DNA of 64,000 nucleotides from HK1 sp965202735 (GCA_965202735.1 OZ241844.1:1-64000), one strand, 5' to 3'. Shown: positions 26,263 to 35,595, counted from the first letter of the stretch. Numbers and translations: made by a program. Notes: generated from the sequence alone by a model not told the origin.

Positions 26263-26525
26263 CAGGACCATTCAAAGGTCGCGGTCATTGACCGCCCAAC
26301 CGGAAGATCGCACGGTGACGGGCGGTCTTCCGGCATCGAAGGCCCGGACCGAGGGCCTGACGAACCGTCAGCCATTCCCGCCAGGCGGGAACAGACCCCT
26401 GAAATCCCCTCGATTCGACACCCGGAAGGTCGAAATCACACCACAATTCCACCACGGTACGGCCTCTTCCGGGCGCTGGCGGGAATTGCTGATGAACCGT
26501 TTGTCACGACTTCTGGAGAGCCCTG
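26263..26525 (+). repeat. Family C MITE-like element, copy 2, interrupted by D
   Basis: The two halves (26263-26368 and 26492-26525) together equal one C unit. The outer flanks atgaagctgg and acaaagctgg agree at 8 of 10 bases, an older 10-bp duplication. Confidence 0.83.
26369..26491 (+). repeat. Family D MITE-like element, copy 3 (nested in C)
   Basis: The element is 123 bp with ends CAGCCATTCCCGCCAG and CTGGCGGGAATTGCTG. It duplicates C sequence: acgaaccgt (26360-26368) and atgaaccgt (26492-26500), 8 of 9. Confidence 0.87.
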
Positions 26526-26539
26526 ACAAAGCTGGTCAC

Positions 26540-26573
26540 ATGGTAGCCCGGCCTCGCAAGGGCGGGCTACCAT
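26540..26573. terminator. Hairpin, possible terminator
   Basis: Arms ATGGTAGCCCG and CGGGCTACCAT pair perfectly around a 12-base loop. No T-run follows, and it lies upstream of both flanking genes, so a terminator role is uncertain. Confidence 0.35.
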
Positions 26574-26868
26574 CGTGTCGAGACGGCGCGGCCGCTCCGC
26601 ACGGGGTGGATGGACGGTCCGGCGTCAGCGGTCTCTTCGACGATCCCATGGCGGGCTTCAGGGCCGTCGCCTCGCGGCCCACGCGCTGGAGTGCTCGGCT
26701 TCGACGATCCCATGGAGGGCTTCAGCGGACCGATGGCGTGCAGCATGACGCCGATTCCCGCGGCGACGGCAATGCCGCGGCTCGCGGCGAACGGAGGGAA
26801 CGCAGATTGCCCGGCAATCGAAGCCGGCTGCGGCTGAAGCCGGCCCCGGCCCGGCGCGGCGTCCGCGG

Positions 26869-28032
26869 ATGAAGATCGTCCGCATCGCCAGCTACGTGCT
26901 GCAGTGCGAGATGCCCGAGGAGCTGGGCTATTCCCAGCAGTTCTACCGCCGGCGCACCGCGCACATCGTCGAGGTCGAGACCGACGCGGGGATCACCGGC
27001 TGGGGCGAGTGCTTCGGGCCGGGCGCCGTGGCGCTGGCCAACCGGACCATCGTCGAGCAGGTCATCCAGCCGATGGTGCTGGGCCGCGACCCGCTGGACC
27101 GCGACGCGATCTGGCACCGGGTCTACAACCTCCTGCGCGATCACGGCCAGAAGGGGATGCCGCTGCAGGCGCTCTCGGGGGTCGACATCGCGCTCTGGGA
27201 CATCGCCGGCAAGGTCGCGGGACTGCCGGTCCACACGCTGATCGGCGGCGCCCATCGCCAGTCGGTGCCGGTCTACGGCTACGGCATGATGCTGCGGCGC
27301 GAGGATGCCGCTTCACTCGCCGCGCGATTCGCCGACGAGGCCGCGGCGATCAGGGCGATGGGCTTCGTCGCCGCCAAGATGAAGGTCGGGCTCGGGCCGC
27401 GGCAGGACGTGGCGCTGGCCGAGGCGGTGCGGCGCGGGGTGGGCGAAGACTTCGACTTCATGGTGGACGCCAACCACTGCTACACCGCCGCGGACGCCTT
27501 TCATGTCGGGCGCGCGCTGGAGGAGCTCGGCGCGTACTGGTTCGAGGAGCCGGTGGCGCCGGAGGACCTGGATGGATACGCCGCCCTGCGCGCCGGCCTG
27601 CGCGTCAGCATCGTCGGCGGCGAGGCCGAGTTCAGCCGCTGGGGATGGCGGACGCTGCTGGAGAGCGGCGGGCTCGACATCGCCCAGCCGGAAGTGTGCG
27701 CGCTCGGCGGCATCAGCGAGTATCTGCGCGTGCTCGCGCTCTGTCACGCGCACTTCACGCCGGTGGTGAACCACGTCTGGGGCTCGGCCATCGCCGTCGC
27801 CGCCAACCTGCAATTGCTGGCGGCGATGCCGCCGCTGCCGGGCGGCCTCTTCCCGCGCGAGCCGATGCTGGAGTTCGACACCACCGGGAACGAGCTCCGC
27901 GATGGCCTGCTGAAGGAGCCGCTGGACATCCAGGGGCAGGTCGCGCGCAACGCGGGCCGCGCCGCGGTCCCCGCCGGCCCGGGCCTCGGCGTCGAGCCCG
28001 ACCGGGACTTCCTGCGGCGCTACGCGATGTGA
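26869..28032 (+). CDS. Mandelate racemase/muconate-lactonizing family (enolase superfamily) enzyme
   Basis: The 387-residue protein has the capping domain followed by the barrel. The key residues can be placed: K170 and K172 in AAKMKVG, metal ligands D200 (VDANH), E226 (FEEP) and E252 (GGE), and H302 in VNHVWGS. A KxK pair plus a late His is the mandelate-racemase-like acid/base set, as in many sugar-acid dehydratases. It sits divergently between hyuA and hyuB, so a ring-opened or hydroxyacid substrate is possible, but none can be named. Confidence 0.88.
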   Translation: MKIVRIASYVLQCEMPEELGYSQQFYRRRTAHIVEVETDAGITGWGECFGPGAVALANRTIVEQVIQPMVLGRDPLDRDAIWHRVYNLLRDHGQKGMPLQALSGVDIALWDIAGKVAGLPVHTLIGGAHRQSVPVYGYGMMLRREDAASLAARFADEAAAIRAMGFVAAKMKVGLGPRQDVALAEAVRRGVGEDFDFMVDANHCYTAADAFHVGRALEELGAYWFEEPVAPEDLDGYAALRAGLRVSIVGGEAEFSRWGWRTLLESGGLDIAQPEVCALGGISEYLRVLALCHAHFTPVVNHVWGSAIAVAANLQLLAAMPPLPGGLFPREPMLEFDTTGNELRDGLLKEPLDIQGQVARNAGRAAVPAGPGLGVEPDRDFLRRYAM

Positions 28033-28047
28033 CCGGGCGGGGCGCGG

Positions 28048-29916
28048 TCATGCGCTCCGCGTGCCGTCGTCGCGGGTGACGAAGGGCACGGGCCGCGCGC
28101 CGCGTTCCGCCCGGCGCCGCGCCCGGAGCGCCTCGGTCGCCGCGTCGTCCACCGCCCACCGCCCGGTGTCGATCACCACCGCGTAGTCGCGCTCGGCCGC
28201 GGCGGGGCTCACCAGCTCGTTGCGCACGTCGCGGAGCACGCGCTCCGGCTCGCGCTCCAGCGGGTCGCCCCAGCCGCCCCCGCCGGGCAGCACCCAGCGC
28301 ACCACGTCGCCGCGGCGGCAGGTCATGGTGACCTTCGACGGGAGCGTCTTCGCGTTGCCGTGCGGGTTGAGGACGACCGCGCCCGGGGCGCCGGGCCGGC
28401 CGCCGTACAGGCCGTAGGGCCGGTGGACCTGGCGGTCGGAGCGGACCTGGACGACCGCCTCCTCCTCGCTCATCCGGTAGTCGCGACGGAACGGGGCGCC
28501 GCCCCGGAAGCGTCCGGCCCCGCAGGCGTCGGTGACCAGCTCGCTGGCGAGGACCTCGACCGGATGCTCGATCTCCGAGACCTCCGCCGACTGCGCCGCC
28601 ATGTTGGCCAGCAGGCTGGCGTTGCCCTCCAGTCCGTCCGCGAACGGCCGCCCGCCCCAGGTGCCGCAGGTGAAGTCGACGTAGATGAAGGGGCTGCGGT
28701 CGGCCCGGTAGCCGCCCACCGACACCCCGACGTTGCCGCCGTCGGAGGCGGCGCAGACCCTGTCCGGGGCCATCTTCGCGAGCGCCCCGAACGCGCAGTC
28801 GAGCATCCGGAAGCCGGTGAGCCCGCGGGCCGCGCAGGCGCCGGGCGGCGCCATGTTCGCGATGGTGCCGGGCGGGGCGGTCACCTCGACGGCGCGGAAC
28901 GTGCCGTCGTTGTTCGGGATGCCGGGGGGGAGGATGGAGCGGATGGCGGTGAACGAGGTGGCCGCGGTCACCGAGAGGGTCGCGTTGATCGCGCCCCTGG
29001 CCTGGGGCGCGCTGCCGGTCCAGTCGAAGGCGATGCGGTCGCCCGCCTTGCGCACGGTGACGAAGAGCCGGATGGGCTTCCCGAGGTCGACGCCGTCGTC
29101 GTCGATCCAGTCCTCGAAGTCGTACTCGCCGTCCGGAAGCTCCCGGAGCGCCGCCCGCGTCATGCGCTCGGTGTAGTCGAGCATCTCGCGCATCATCGAG
29201 CGCGCGGGCTCCAGGCCGTAGCGGCCGACCTGCGCCCGGACCTCGCGCTCGCCGATCCCGCACGCCGCGAGCTGGGCGCGCAGGTCGCCGAACACCTGGA
29301 CGGGGATGCGCACGTTGCGCTCGACGAGGCGCCACAGGGTGTCGTTGCGCACGCCGGCGTCGAGCAGCTTCAGGGGCGGGATGCGCAGCCCCTCCTGGTA
29401 GATCTCGGTCGAGTCCGCCGCGTTCGAGCCGGGCACCCGGCCGCCGATGTCGGCCTGGTGCGCGGTGCAGCACGCGAACGCGACGCGCTCTCCGTCCACG
29501 AACACCGGCTTGAACATGAAGATGTCGGGGAGGTGCATCCCGCCCTCGAACGGATCGTTCAGCACGAACACGTCGCCTTCGCGCATGTCGTCGTCGTAGC
29601 GGGCGAGCACCGCGGCCAGCGCGGTGCCGACCGAGCCGAGGTGCATGGGCAGGGTCAGGCCCTGGGCGACGACGCTGCCGCGGGCGTCGGTGATGGAGGT
29701 CGAGAAGTCCATGTTGTCGCGCAGCACCCCGGAGTAGGTGGTGCGGCACACGGTCACCGCCATCTCGTCGGCGGCCGCGAACAGCGCGTTCTTGAACAGC
29801 TCGACGTCGATGGGGTCGACGACCTGGCGGGCGGGCAGCGTCTGCTCCGCGGTGTCCGCGTTCTTGAACAGCTCGACATCGATGGGGTCGACGGGCCGCC
29901 CGGGTCCGGGGCTCAT
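28048..29916 (-). CDS. hyuB: Hydantoinase/oxoprolinase subunit B
   Basis: The 622-residue protein is typical of HyuB: AADEMAVTVCRTTYSGVLRD, NDPFEGGMHLPDIFM, TAHQADIGGRVPGS, PNNDGTFRAVEV, and the glycine-rich end VLPGGGGWGDPLER. It pairs with HyuA. The N-terminus is duplicated in frame: VDPIDVELFKNA occurs twice, 24 residues apart, so the family-like start is the second copy. It is convergent with the enolase-family gene and preceded by the CobW gene through a small duplicated junction. Confidence 0.92.
   Translation of the reverse strand: MSPGPGRPVDPIDVELFKNADTAEQTLPARQVVDPIDVELFKNALFAAADEMAVTVCRTTYSGVLRDNMDFSTSITDARGSVVAQGLTLPMHLGSVGTALAAVLARYDDDMREGDVFVLNDPFEGGMHLPDIFMFKPVFVDGERVAFACCTAHQADIGGRVPGSNAADSTEIYQEGLRIPPLKLLDAGVRNDTLWRLVERNVRIPVQVFGDLRAQLAACGIGEREVRAQVGRYGLEPARSMMREMLDYTERMTRAALRELPDGEYDFEDWIDDDGVDLGKPIRLFVTVRKAGDRIAFDWTGSAPQARGAINATLSVTAATSFTAIRSILPPGIPNNDGTFRAVEVTAPPGTIANMAPPGACAARGLTGFRMLDCAFGALAKMAPDRVCAASDGGNVGVSVGGYRADRSPFIYVDFTCGTWGGRPFADGLEGNASLLANMAAQSAEVSEIEHPVEVLASELVTDACGAGRFRGGAPFRRDYRMSEEEAVVQVRSDRQVHRPYGLYGGRPGAPGAVVLNPHGNAKTLPSKVTMTCRRGDVVRWVLPGGGGWGDPLEREPERVLRDVRNELVSPAAAERDYAVVIDTGRWAVDDAATEALRARRRAERGARPVPFVTRDDGTRSA
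29786..29893 (-). repeat. 72-bp-period duplication at the hyuB start
   Basis: About 35 bp (gcgttcttgaacagctcgac and on) recur 72 bp apart, in frame. This adds 24 residues to HyuB before its conserved N-terminus. Confidence 0.8.
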
Positions 29917-29986
29917 TTCGAGTCCTCCCGGCCCAGCCGTCGCCCGCGGTCTCCGCCACCATCACCCCGACGATCCCGTCCAGGGC

Positions 29987-31072
29987 TCATTTCGAGTCCT
30001 CCCGGCCCGGCCGCGCCCGCTGCCGGCGCACGGGTGCGATCCCCCGCGCCGCCCGCTCGATGGGCTCGGCCGGCCCGACCCCGATCAGGTCGATGGCGGA
30101 GCCGGCGCCGATGCCCAGGGCCTCCGGCAGGTGCGGCGGAGCGGGCTCCAGCGACCACCGGCGGCCGACGCCCTGGAGGATCCAGGGCCGGTCCGGGCGC
30201 TCGCGCAGCCGGACGACGCCCTTGAACCGCACCACCGCGCCGGGGAGCGCGTCGAGGGCCGCGGCCAGCGCGGCCCGTTCGAGCGGGCCGCGGGCGAAGC
30301 AGCTCACGCGCACGAAGGGCGGGCCCGCATCGCGGCCGGTCGCGGCACGGGGTTCGGGCGCCATCGGCCCGGACGGTCCGGAGGCCGGCGGGACCGGCCC
30401 GTCCACGCGGCGCGGAGGGCTCCCGCCGTCGCCGGCCCCTTCCCCGAACCCGCCGGACGCGCGCATGCCGGCTCCGAGCACGACGCTCGGAGCGACCCGG
30501 CCGTGCGTGGTCGGGACCAGCGCCGCCAGGGGCGCGCGGCGGGCAAGCCACTCCGTCGCCGAGCGGCGCGCCCGGGCATCGACCCGATCGGCCTTGTTGG
30601 CGACGATCAGGTCCGCCGACTCGATCTGGCGAGCGGCCAGGCCTCCCACGAACCGGTCCTTCGCCCGCGCGCGGACCGTCTCCAGGTCGACCACGGTGAG
30701 CACCGCGTCGAGCCGGACCCCGGGCCAGCCGCTCGCGTAGCGGGCGGTCTTCGCCGGCTCGGCGACGCCGCTCGTCTCCACCACGATGCGGTCGGGGGGC
30801 TCGCCGGAGCGGACCAGCGCGTCGAGGGCGGCGCCGAAATCGTCGGCGATGGTGCAGCACACGCACCCGTTGGTCAGGGTGACGGTGTCCGCGCCGCGGC
30901 GGGCGACGAGCGCCGCGTCGAGGCCGAGCGCCCCGAAGTCGTTGACCAGCACCGCGATGCGCCCGCCGCCGCCGGCGTGGGTGAGGAGGTGGTTGAGGAG
31001 CGAGGTCTTTCCGGCTCCGAGGTAGCCCCCGATCAGCGTGACCGGAATTCGGCCGGTCGCGGCCGGCTTCAT
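29987..31072 (-). CDS. CobW/P47K-type G3E GTPase (COG0523)
   Basis: The 361-residue P-loop GTPase has Walker A in GGYLGAGKTSL (G21, K22, T23), the metal-binding CxCC motif at C70-V-C72-C73, a Walker B region in IVVETSGVAEP, and the base-specificity NKAD. COG0523 proteins are metallochaperones for zinc, cobalt or nitrile hydratase iron/cobalt. A long Pro/Gly insertion lies between the GTPase and the C-terminal CobW domain (FVRVSCFARGPLERAAL onward). The stop is followed by duplicated ATGA junctions leading to hyuB, so delivery of a metal to the hydantoinase is plausible. Confidence 0.87.
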   Translation of the reverse strand: MKPAATGRIPVTLIGGYLGAGKTSLLNHLLTHAGGGGRIAVLVNDFGALGLDAALVARRGADTVTLTNGCVCCTIADDFGAALDALVRSGEPPDRIVVETSGVAEPAKTARYASGWPGVRLDAVLTVVDLETVRARAKDRFVGGLAARQIESADLIVANKADRVDARARRSATEWLARRAPLAALVPTTHGRVAPSVVLGAGMRASGGFGEGAGDGGSPPRRVDGPVPPASGPSGPMAPEPRAATGRDAGPPFVRVSCFARGPLERAALAAALDALPGAVVRFKGVVRLRERPDRPWILQGVGRRWSLEPAPPHLPEALGIGAGSAIDLIGVGPAEPIERAARGIAPVRRQRARPGREDSK

Positions 31073-31173
31073 GGCCGGGCCCTTCGGATGGCCATGTTCA
31101 TCGGACCGCGCGCCGCCGCCCGCGCCGCGCGGGGCTCGGCCTCGCGTGGGGGCCGCAGTGGACGCAGGCGCGC

Positions 31174-32814
31174 TCACCGGCCCGGAAACGCCCGCCCCTC
31201 GAACACCGTGCCCCACACGGGGATGTCCTTCAGCGACTCCACCGGCTCCTCGAACGGGTCCGCCTCCAGCACCGTGAAGTCGGCCCGCTTGCCGGCCCGG
31301 ATGCTGCCGATCTCGTCCTCCATGCCGAGGACGAAGGCGGCGTCGATGGTGATCGCGCGGAGCGCCTGCGCGAGCGTGAGCCGCTCCTCGGGACCGGCCA
31401 CCTCGCCCGATTCGCCGATCCGGTTGACCGCGACCCACGCGTGGTGCAGCGGCTGCGCGGGCGCCATCGTGAAGTCGGAGTGCAGGGCGAGCGGGATCCC
31501 CTCGCGCACCACCGTGGCCAGCCGCGCCATCCGGGTCGCCCGCTCGTGCCCGATGCTGTGCTTCCAGTACGCGTCGGCCAGCTCGTGGACGTAGTGCACG
31601 TTGGCGGAGACGAGGCCGCCGAGGCGCGCGAGGCGGCGGACCTGCTCCGGGGTCGAGAGTCCGAAGTGCTCGATGGTGAAGCGGTGGTCGAAGCGCGGCC
31701 GCTCCCACTGGAGCTTCGCGAGCACCTCGATCGCGAGCTCCAGGCCCAGGTCCCCGGTGCAATGGACGTGGATGCGGTACCCCTCGTTCCAGAACGCCCG
31801 CGCCAGCGCCTCGAACCGCTCGGGCGCCATCAGCCACTCGCCGTGATGCCCGTCGATGAAGCCGGGCGGCTCGACCTGCATCAGCTCGGCGAAGAACCCG
31901 CCGTCGGTGAAGAGCTTGACGTGGTCGTGGAACGCGAGCCGTCCGGCTTCGAGCTCGCGCAACGCCCGCACCCGCGCGAGCTCGGATTCCATCCCCGCGC
32001 TGCCCGGGTCCCTCGCCCGCGGCACCATGTGGACCCGGAACGGAGTGTCGTCGCGGTCGAGCACGTCGCACAGCGCCTCCCACTCCCGCTCCTGGTCGAA
32101 CAGCGCGAACGCCATGTCCGCGATGGTGGTGTGCCCGCCGTGGTGGACCGCCTCGCGCACGCGCCGCAGCCCGTCGCGGAAGCGCTTCGGCTCCAGAAGG
32201 TACGGGGCCATCCGGGCGTTGGCGACGGCGAGGCCGGTCTCGAAGAAGTGGCCGGCCGCCGCGTCGATCTGGGGATGGCGCTCGAGGGCCTCCTCGTCGA
32301 GGTCCATCCACCGCAGAGCGGCGTCGTTGGCGTAGAGGGCGTGGAACGAGCGTTGCCAGACCACCACCGGGCGCGTGGCCGATACCGCGTTCAGTGCCTG
32401 CCGGTGCATCGGTCCGTGCCAGATCTCGTGGTAGCCCCAGGTGATCAGGGGCTCCGAGGGATCGTCGAGCGAGCGCTCGGTCTCGCGCAGGCGGGCCCGG
32501 TAGGCGTCCGCCCCGCGCGTCGGCGCCACGGTGCCCCACGGCAGCCGCCACTCCATCGCGGTGATGAAGTGCAGCGGCAGCAGCACCGCCGCCATCGGCG
32601 GATGGAGATGCGGGTCGATGAAGCCGGGCAGGAGGACATGGCGCTCGAAGGTCCGGTCCACCTCGTGCGGATGCGCGTCGAGCCAGGGCCGGAGGGTGTC
32701 GAGGGTGCCGGCTTCCACAATCCTTCCGCCGCGCACCGCCACCGCGCCGGCCCGCGGCATCGAGGGGTTCATGGTGTGGATCCGCCGCGCGGTGTAGACG
32801 GTGATCTCCGGCAT
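31174..32814 (-). CDS. YtcJ-like amidohydrolase
   Basis: The 546-residue metal-dependent amidohydrolase starts MPEITVYTARRIHTMNPSMP. It has the first metal pair in LLPGFIDPHLHPP, VKLFTDGGFFAELMQVEPPG, YRIHVHCTGDLGLELAI, FTIEHFGLSTPEQV, and the late LALHSDFTMAPAQPL. YtcJ-type enzymes hydrolyse N-acyl or cyclic amides. Upstream (on the minus strand) of the CobW and hyuB genes, it probably belongs to the same catabolic operon. Substrate unknown. Confidence 0.85.
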   Translation of the reverse strand: MPEITVYTARRIHTMNPSMPRAGAVAVRGGRIVEAGTLDTLRPWLDAHPHEVDRTFERHVLLPGFIDPHLHPPMAAVLLPLHFITAMEWRLPWGTVAPTRGADAYRARLRETERSLDDPSEPLITWGYHEIWHGPMHRQALNAVSATRPVVVWQRSFHALYANDAALRWMDLDEEALERHPQIDAAAGHFFETGLAVANARMAPYLLEPKRFRDGLRRVREAVHHGGHTTIADMAFALFDQEREWEALCDVLDRDDTPFRVHMVPRARDPGSAGMESELARVRALRELEAGRLAFHDHVKLFTDGGFFAELMQVEPPGFIDGHHGEWLMAPERFEALARAFWNEGYRIHVHCTGDLGLELAIEVLAKLQWERPRFDHRFTIEHFGLSTPEQVRRLARLGGLVSANVHYVHELADAYWKHSIGHERATRMARLATVVREGIPLALHSDFTMAPAQPLHHAWVAVNRIGESGEVAGPEERLTLAQALRAITIDAAFVLGMEDEIGSIRAGKRADFTVLEADPFEEPVESLKDIPVWGTVFEGRAFPGR

Positions 32815-33238
32815 TCATGGGCTCCCGGCTGGCGCGGCGGCGGTCGTACCGGCACGTCGGCGTGGTATCCGGCCGGCACGCCAACGGTCATGGACTCCCG
32901 GCCGGCAACGACGACGGTCGTACTGTGCCCGGCCCGCGATGTCCTCACAAGGCGCAGCGCCCGAATCCCGCCACGGTACGGCCTCTTCCGGGCGCTGGCG
33001 GGAAGCGCTGGTGTACGGCCGACAATCTGTTGTACGGTCCCCGAGCGGCGGCTCGGCCGGCAAACTTCCGGGCTCCGGCGCGACCGTCCCGCCGGTCATC
33101 GAAGGCGGCGGCTGGATGGAGGCGGCGTGATCGAAGCGGCGCCACGGGGACGGGCGGTCCGTCCGGGGGGCCGCGCTCTCGTCCGCCGGTGGACCGGTTG
33201 AATCAGGTGAGCCGGCTGAATCGAGGGGAGGGACAACG
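32815..33238. other. Divergent intergenic region with a deleted D element
   Basis: No gene is seen. It holds an internally deleted family D element at 32955-33010, repeated GCCGGC-rich words (cccggccggcaacg, atccggccggcacg), and the ribosome-binding region of the M24 gene (gaggggaggg). Confidence 0.6.
32955..33010 (+). repeat. Internally deleted family D element
   Basis: It starts cagcgcccgaatcccgcc and continues with the family right half cacggtacggcctcttccgg to gcgggaagcgctg. About half the element is missing. Confidence 0.6.
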
Positions 33239-34459
33239 ATGCTGTCGCTCGTGCCCGACGACTGGAGCCGGCTTTCCCGCCGGAGGGAGATGCCGGACAT
33301 CGACGTCGGCCGCATGCAGGCGTACCGGCTGGGGCGGGTGCGCGAGCAGCTCCGGCGGGCCGGCGCCGCGCTGGGGGTGTTCGTCAGCCCCGTGAGCCTG
33401 CGCTACGCGGTCGACTACCGCGCATACGCGCTGTTCAACGCCCACATCCCGGCGACGTACCTGTTCGTCGCCGGCGACGGCCCGGTGGTGCTGCACGGCG
33501 CGCTGGGGGAGCCGCCGCCCCTCGTCGACGAGGCCCGTCCCGCGCGGGGCATCTGCTACTTCCAGGGCGGGCCCGGGATGGCCGGGCAGGCCGACCTGCT
33601 GGCCCGCGACGTGCGGGCGTTCCTGAGCGGGCTCGGGACCGACAACCGCCGGGTCGCCGTCGAGTACGTCAACCCGAGCGTGACGCGGGCGCTGATGCGG
33701 GCCGGCCTCGAGGTCGTGGACGCGGCGGACCTCGTCGAGGAGGCGCGCATCATCAAGTCGGCCGACGAGATCGCGTGCATGAAGTGGGCGATCGCGGTCG
33801 CCGACCTCGGGATCGGCAAGATGCAGGAGGCGGCCCGGCCCGGCGTGACCGAGGTCCAGCTCTGGGCGCTGCTGAACTACACGAACCTCGCGAACAACGG
33901 CGACTGGCACGACGGACGCATGCTCGCCTCCGGCGATCGGATCAACCCCTGGTTCCAGGAGGCGTCGGAGCGGCGCGTCGAGGCCGGCGACCTCGTCGGG
34001 TTCGACACCGACATGGTCGGCCCGTTCGGGTACTGCGCCGACATCTCCAGGACGTTCTTCTGCGGCCCCGGCCGGCCGACCCGGCGCCAGAAGCAGCTCT
34101 ACCGGCACGCCCTCGACGAGATCGAGCACAACCTGGCGCTGGTCCGCGACGGCGTATCCATGGACGAGCTGCGGCAACGGGCGTTCGTGCAGCCCGAGGA
34201 GTTCCACGCCCACCGCTACACCTGCATCATGCACGGCGTCGGCATGTGCGACGAGGCGCCGAGGCTCCTCTTCCCCGGCGACCGGCGGTCGAAGCAGTAC
34301 GACTACGTGCTGCGCGAAGGCATGGTCGTCTGCGTCGAGAGCTTCGTCGGCGCCGCCGGCGAGCGCGACGGGGTCAAGCTGGAGCAGCAGGTCCTGGTGA
34401 CGAAGGACGGGTACGAGCTGCTGTCGACGTATCCGCTCGAAGAGGCGCTGCTGGAATAG
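33239..34459 (+). CDS. dddP: DddP-like M24 metalloprotein (candidate DMSP lyase)
   Basis: The 406-residue pita-bread-fold M24 protein has candidate metal ligands D256 and D258 (FDTDMVG), D268 (CADISR), H332 (IMHGVGMCDE), E367 (CVESFVG) and E382 (KLEQQV). The spacing 2-10-64-35-15 equals what I recall for Roseobacter DddP (D295, D297, D307, H371, E406, E421), and D338 would equal its catalytic D377. RLLASG-like text (MLASGDRINPWFQE) also fits. DddP cleaves dimethylsulfoniopropionate to DMS and acrylate. Xaa-Pro-dipeptidase or creatinase-like function is the alternative. The start follows a strong GAGGGGAGGG. Confidence 0.7.
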   Translation: MLSLVPDDWSRLSRRREMPDIDVGRMQAYRLGRVREQLRRAGAALGVFVSPVSLRYAVDYRAYALFNAHIPATYLFVAGDGPVVLHGALGEPPPLVDEARPARGICYFQGGPGMAGQADLLARDVRAFLSGLGTDNRRVAVEYVNPSVTRALMRAGLEVVDAADLVEEARIIKSADEIACMKWAIAVADLGIGKMQEAARPGVTEVQLWALLNYTNLANNGDWHDGRMLASGDRINPWFQEASERRVEAGDLVGFDTDMVGPFGYCADISRTFFCGPGRPTRRQKQLYRHALDEIEHNLALVRDGVSMDELRQRAFVQPEEFHAHRYTCIMHGVGMCDEAPRLLFPGDRRSKQYDYVLREGMVVCVESFVGAAGERDGVKLEQQVLVTKDGYELLSTYPLEEALLE

Positions 34460-34646
34460 CCGCCGGAGCAGGGGAGGGCCGGGCTCCGATGCAGTCACCG
34501 CTGACCGACGACGAATTCGCGAACGTCGCCCGCTCCGTCGAGACCGCCCTCGGCCTTCCGAGCCGGGCCTGTACCGGCGAGCCGCCCCCGCGCATCCCGC
34601 GCGGGCAGGAGCGAAGCGGGGCCGGGCCGCTCACCGGACCGGAAGC

Positions 34647-35084
34647 TCAGTCGTCCGGCAGCAGGAAGTGGGCATGCGCGGCCGCGACCAGGCGGGCGGC
34701 GTCCGACTGCCACGCCTCGACCCGCACGTTGGCCACCCGGCGGCCCTGGCGGATGATGGTGCCGCGGGCGAACGTGTCCTCGAGCAGGCACGGCCGGAGA
34801 TAGTCGATCGAGATGTTGACGATCCGGTGCGGGTGCTCCAGATCGAGGGCCAGCTCGTGGAAGAGCTGCACCGCGGCGGCGTGCTCCAGCAGCGCCCCCA
34901 CCGCGCCTCCATGAATCATCGGCACCATGGGGTTGCCGACGTTGTCCGGGTCCCGGCGCAGGATCGTGAGGGGACGCCCGTTCTCCAGCTCGACGTGCAT
35001 GTTGATGAAGCCGGGGTAGGGAAGGGTGCGGCTCAGCGCCCGGACGCCTTCCCGTTCGCCGCGCTTTCCGGCCGGCCCGGCCAT
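34647..35084 (-). CDS. PaaI-type hotdog thioesterase (second of pair)
   Basis: The 145-residue hotdog protein has the substrate-end motif IHGGAVGALLEHAAAV, followed by IVNISIDYLRPCLLEDTFARG and the hydrophobic tail. It hydrolyses acyl-CoA esters in the PaaI/YbgC superfamily. Its ATG (35084) overlaps the stop of the first thioesterase by one base (TGATG), so the two are translationally coupled, perhaps as a heteromer. It is convergent with the DddP-like gene. Acrylate-CoA or other short acyl-CoA substrates are only speculation. Confidence 0.8.
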   Translation of the reverse strand: MAGPAGKRGEREGVRALSRTLPYPGFINMHVELENGRPLTILRRDPDNVGNPMVPMIHGGAVGALLEHAAAVQLFHELALDLEHPHRIVNISIDYLRPCLLEDTFARGTIIRQGRRVANVRVEAWQSDAARLVAAAHAHFLLPDD

Positions 35085-35551
35085 CAGCCGGTCCGCATCG
35101 ACAGGCCGAGGCTGCCGATCATGAACGATGCGGCGCAGTGCGCGACCAGGTTCTGCGGGCCGTCCTGGTAGGCGGACGCGCGCACGAACGCGATCCGCCG
35201 GGTGAGCCGGTACAGCTCGGCGTCGGCGTAGAGCCGCTTGTCCGGCTCCGCCGGCCTGAGGTAGTCGATGCGCATGTCCAGGGTGGCGAGCGGCGTCTCC
35301 GGCGGGAGCGAGGAATAGACCGCGGCCCCCGCCGTCGAGTCGATCAGGGTGGTGACGACGCCGCCGTGCAGCACCCCGCGGCGCGGGTCGCCGACCAGCT
35401 CGGGACGGAACTCGATGCACGTGGTGCAGCGCCCGCGCGCGATCTTGACGGTGCGGATGCCGAGCTTCGCGTTGTGCGGCAGCGATTCGAGAACGTGGCC
35501 GATCCGGCTCGCGTCCTCCGCGCTCAGCGGGGTGTCGGTGGAGGCAGGCAT
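35084..35551 (-). CDS. PaaI-type hotdog thioesterase (first of pair)
   Basis: The 155-residue protein has the signature VLHGGVVTTLIDSTAGAAVY and LDMRIDYLRPAEPDKRLYAD, with the hotdog HGG loop and core strand. The ATG at 35551 was chosen since the codons before it are of non-family character. It is the paralog of the following gene. A family C element lies 45 bp upstream and may have altered its promoter. Confidence 0.82.
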   Translation of the reverse strand: MPASTDTPLSAEDASRIGHVLESLPHNAKLGIRTVKIARGRCTTCIEFRPELVGDPRRGVLHGGVVTTLIDSTAGAAVYSSLPPETPLATLDMRIDYLRPAEPDKRLYADAELYRLTRRIAFVRASAYQDGPQNLVAHCAASFMIGSLGLSMRTG

Positions 35552-35595
35552 GGCAGGGAGCCGATGGTACGGCGCAAGTATACCGGGCCGGGCCG

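Larger units (their letters stand above)
26213..26868. other. Intergenic region between divergent hyuA and enolase-family gene
   Basis: No gene is seen. It holds family C copy 2 with D copy 3 nested inside (26263-26525), then a perfect 11-bp-arm hairpin (26540-26573), then a GC-rich stretch with a 27-bp imperfect direct duplication (cttcgacgatcccatgg at 26635 and 26699). Confidence 0.7.

Noticed and set aside
26574..26868. Possible small gene before the enolase-family gene
   Set aside because: Frames here are short and consist of duplicated low-complexity sequence. No start with a ribosome-binding site is seen.
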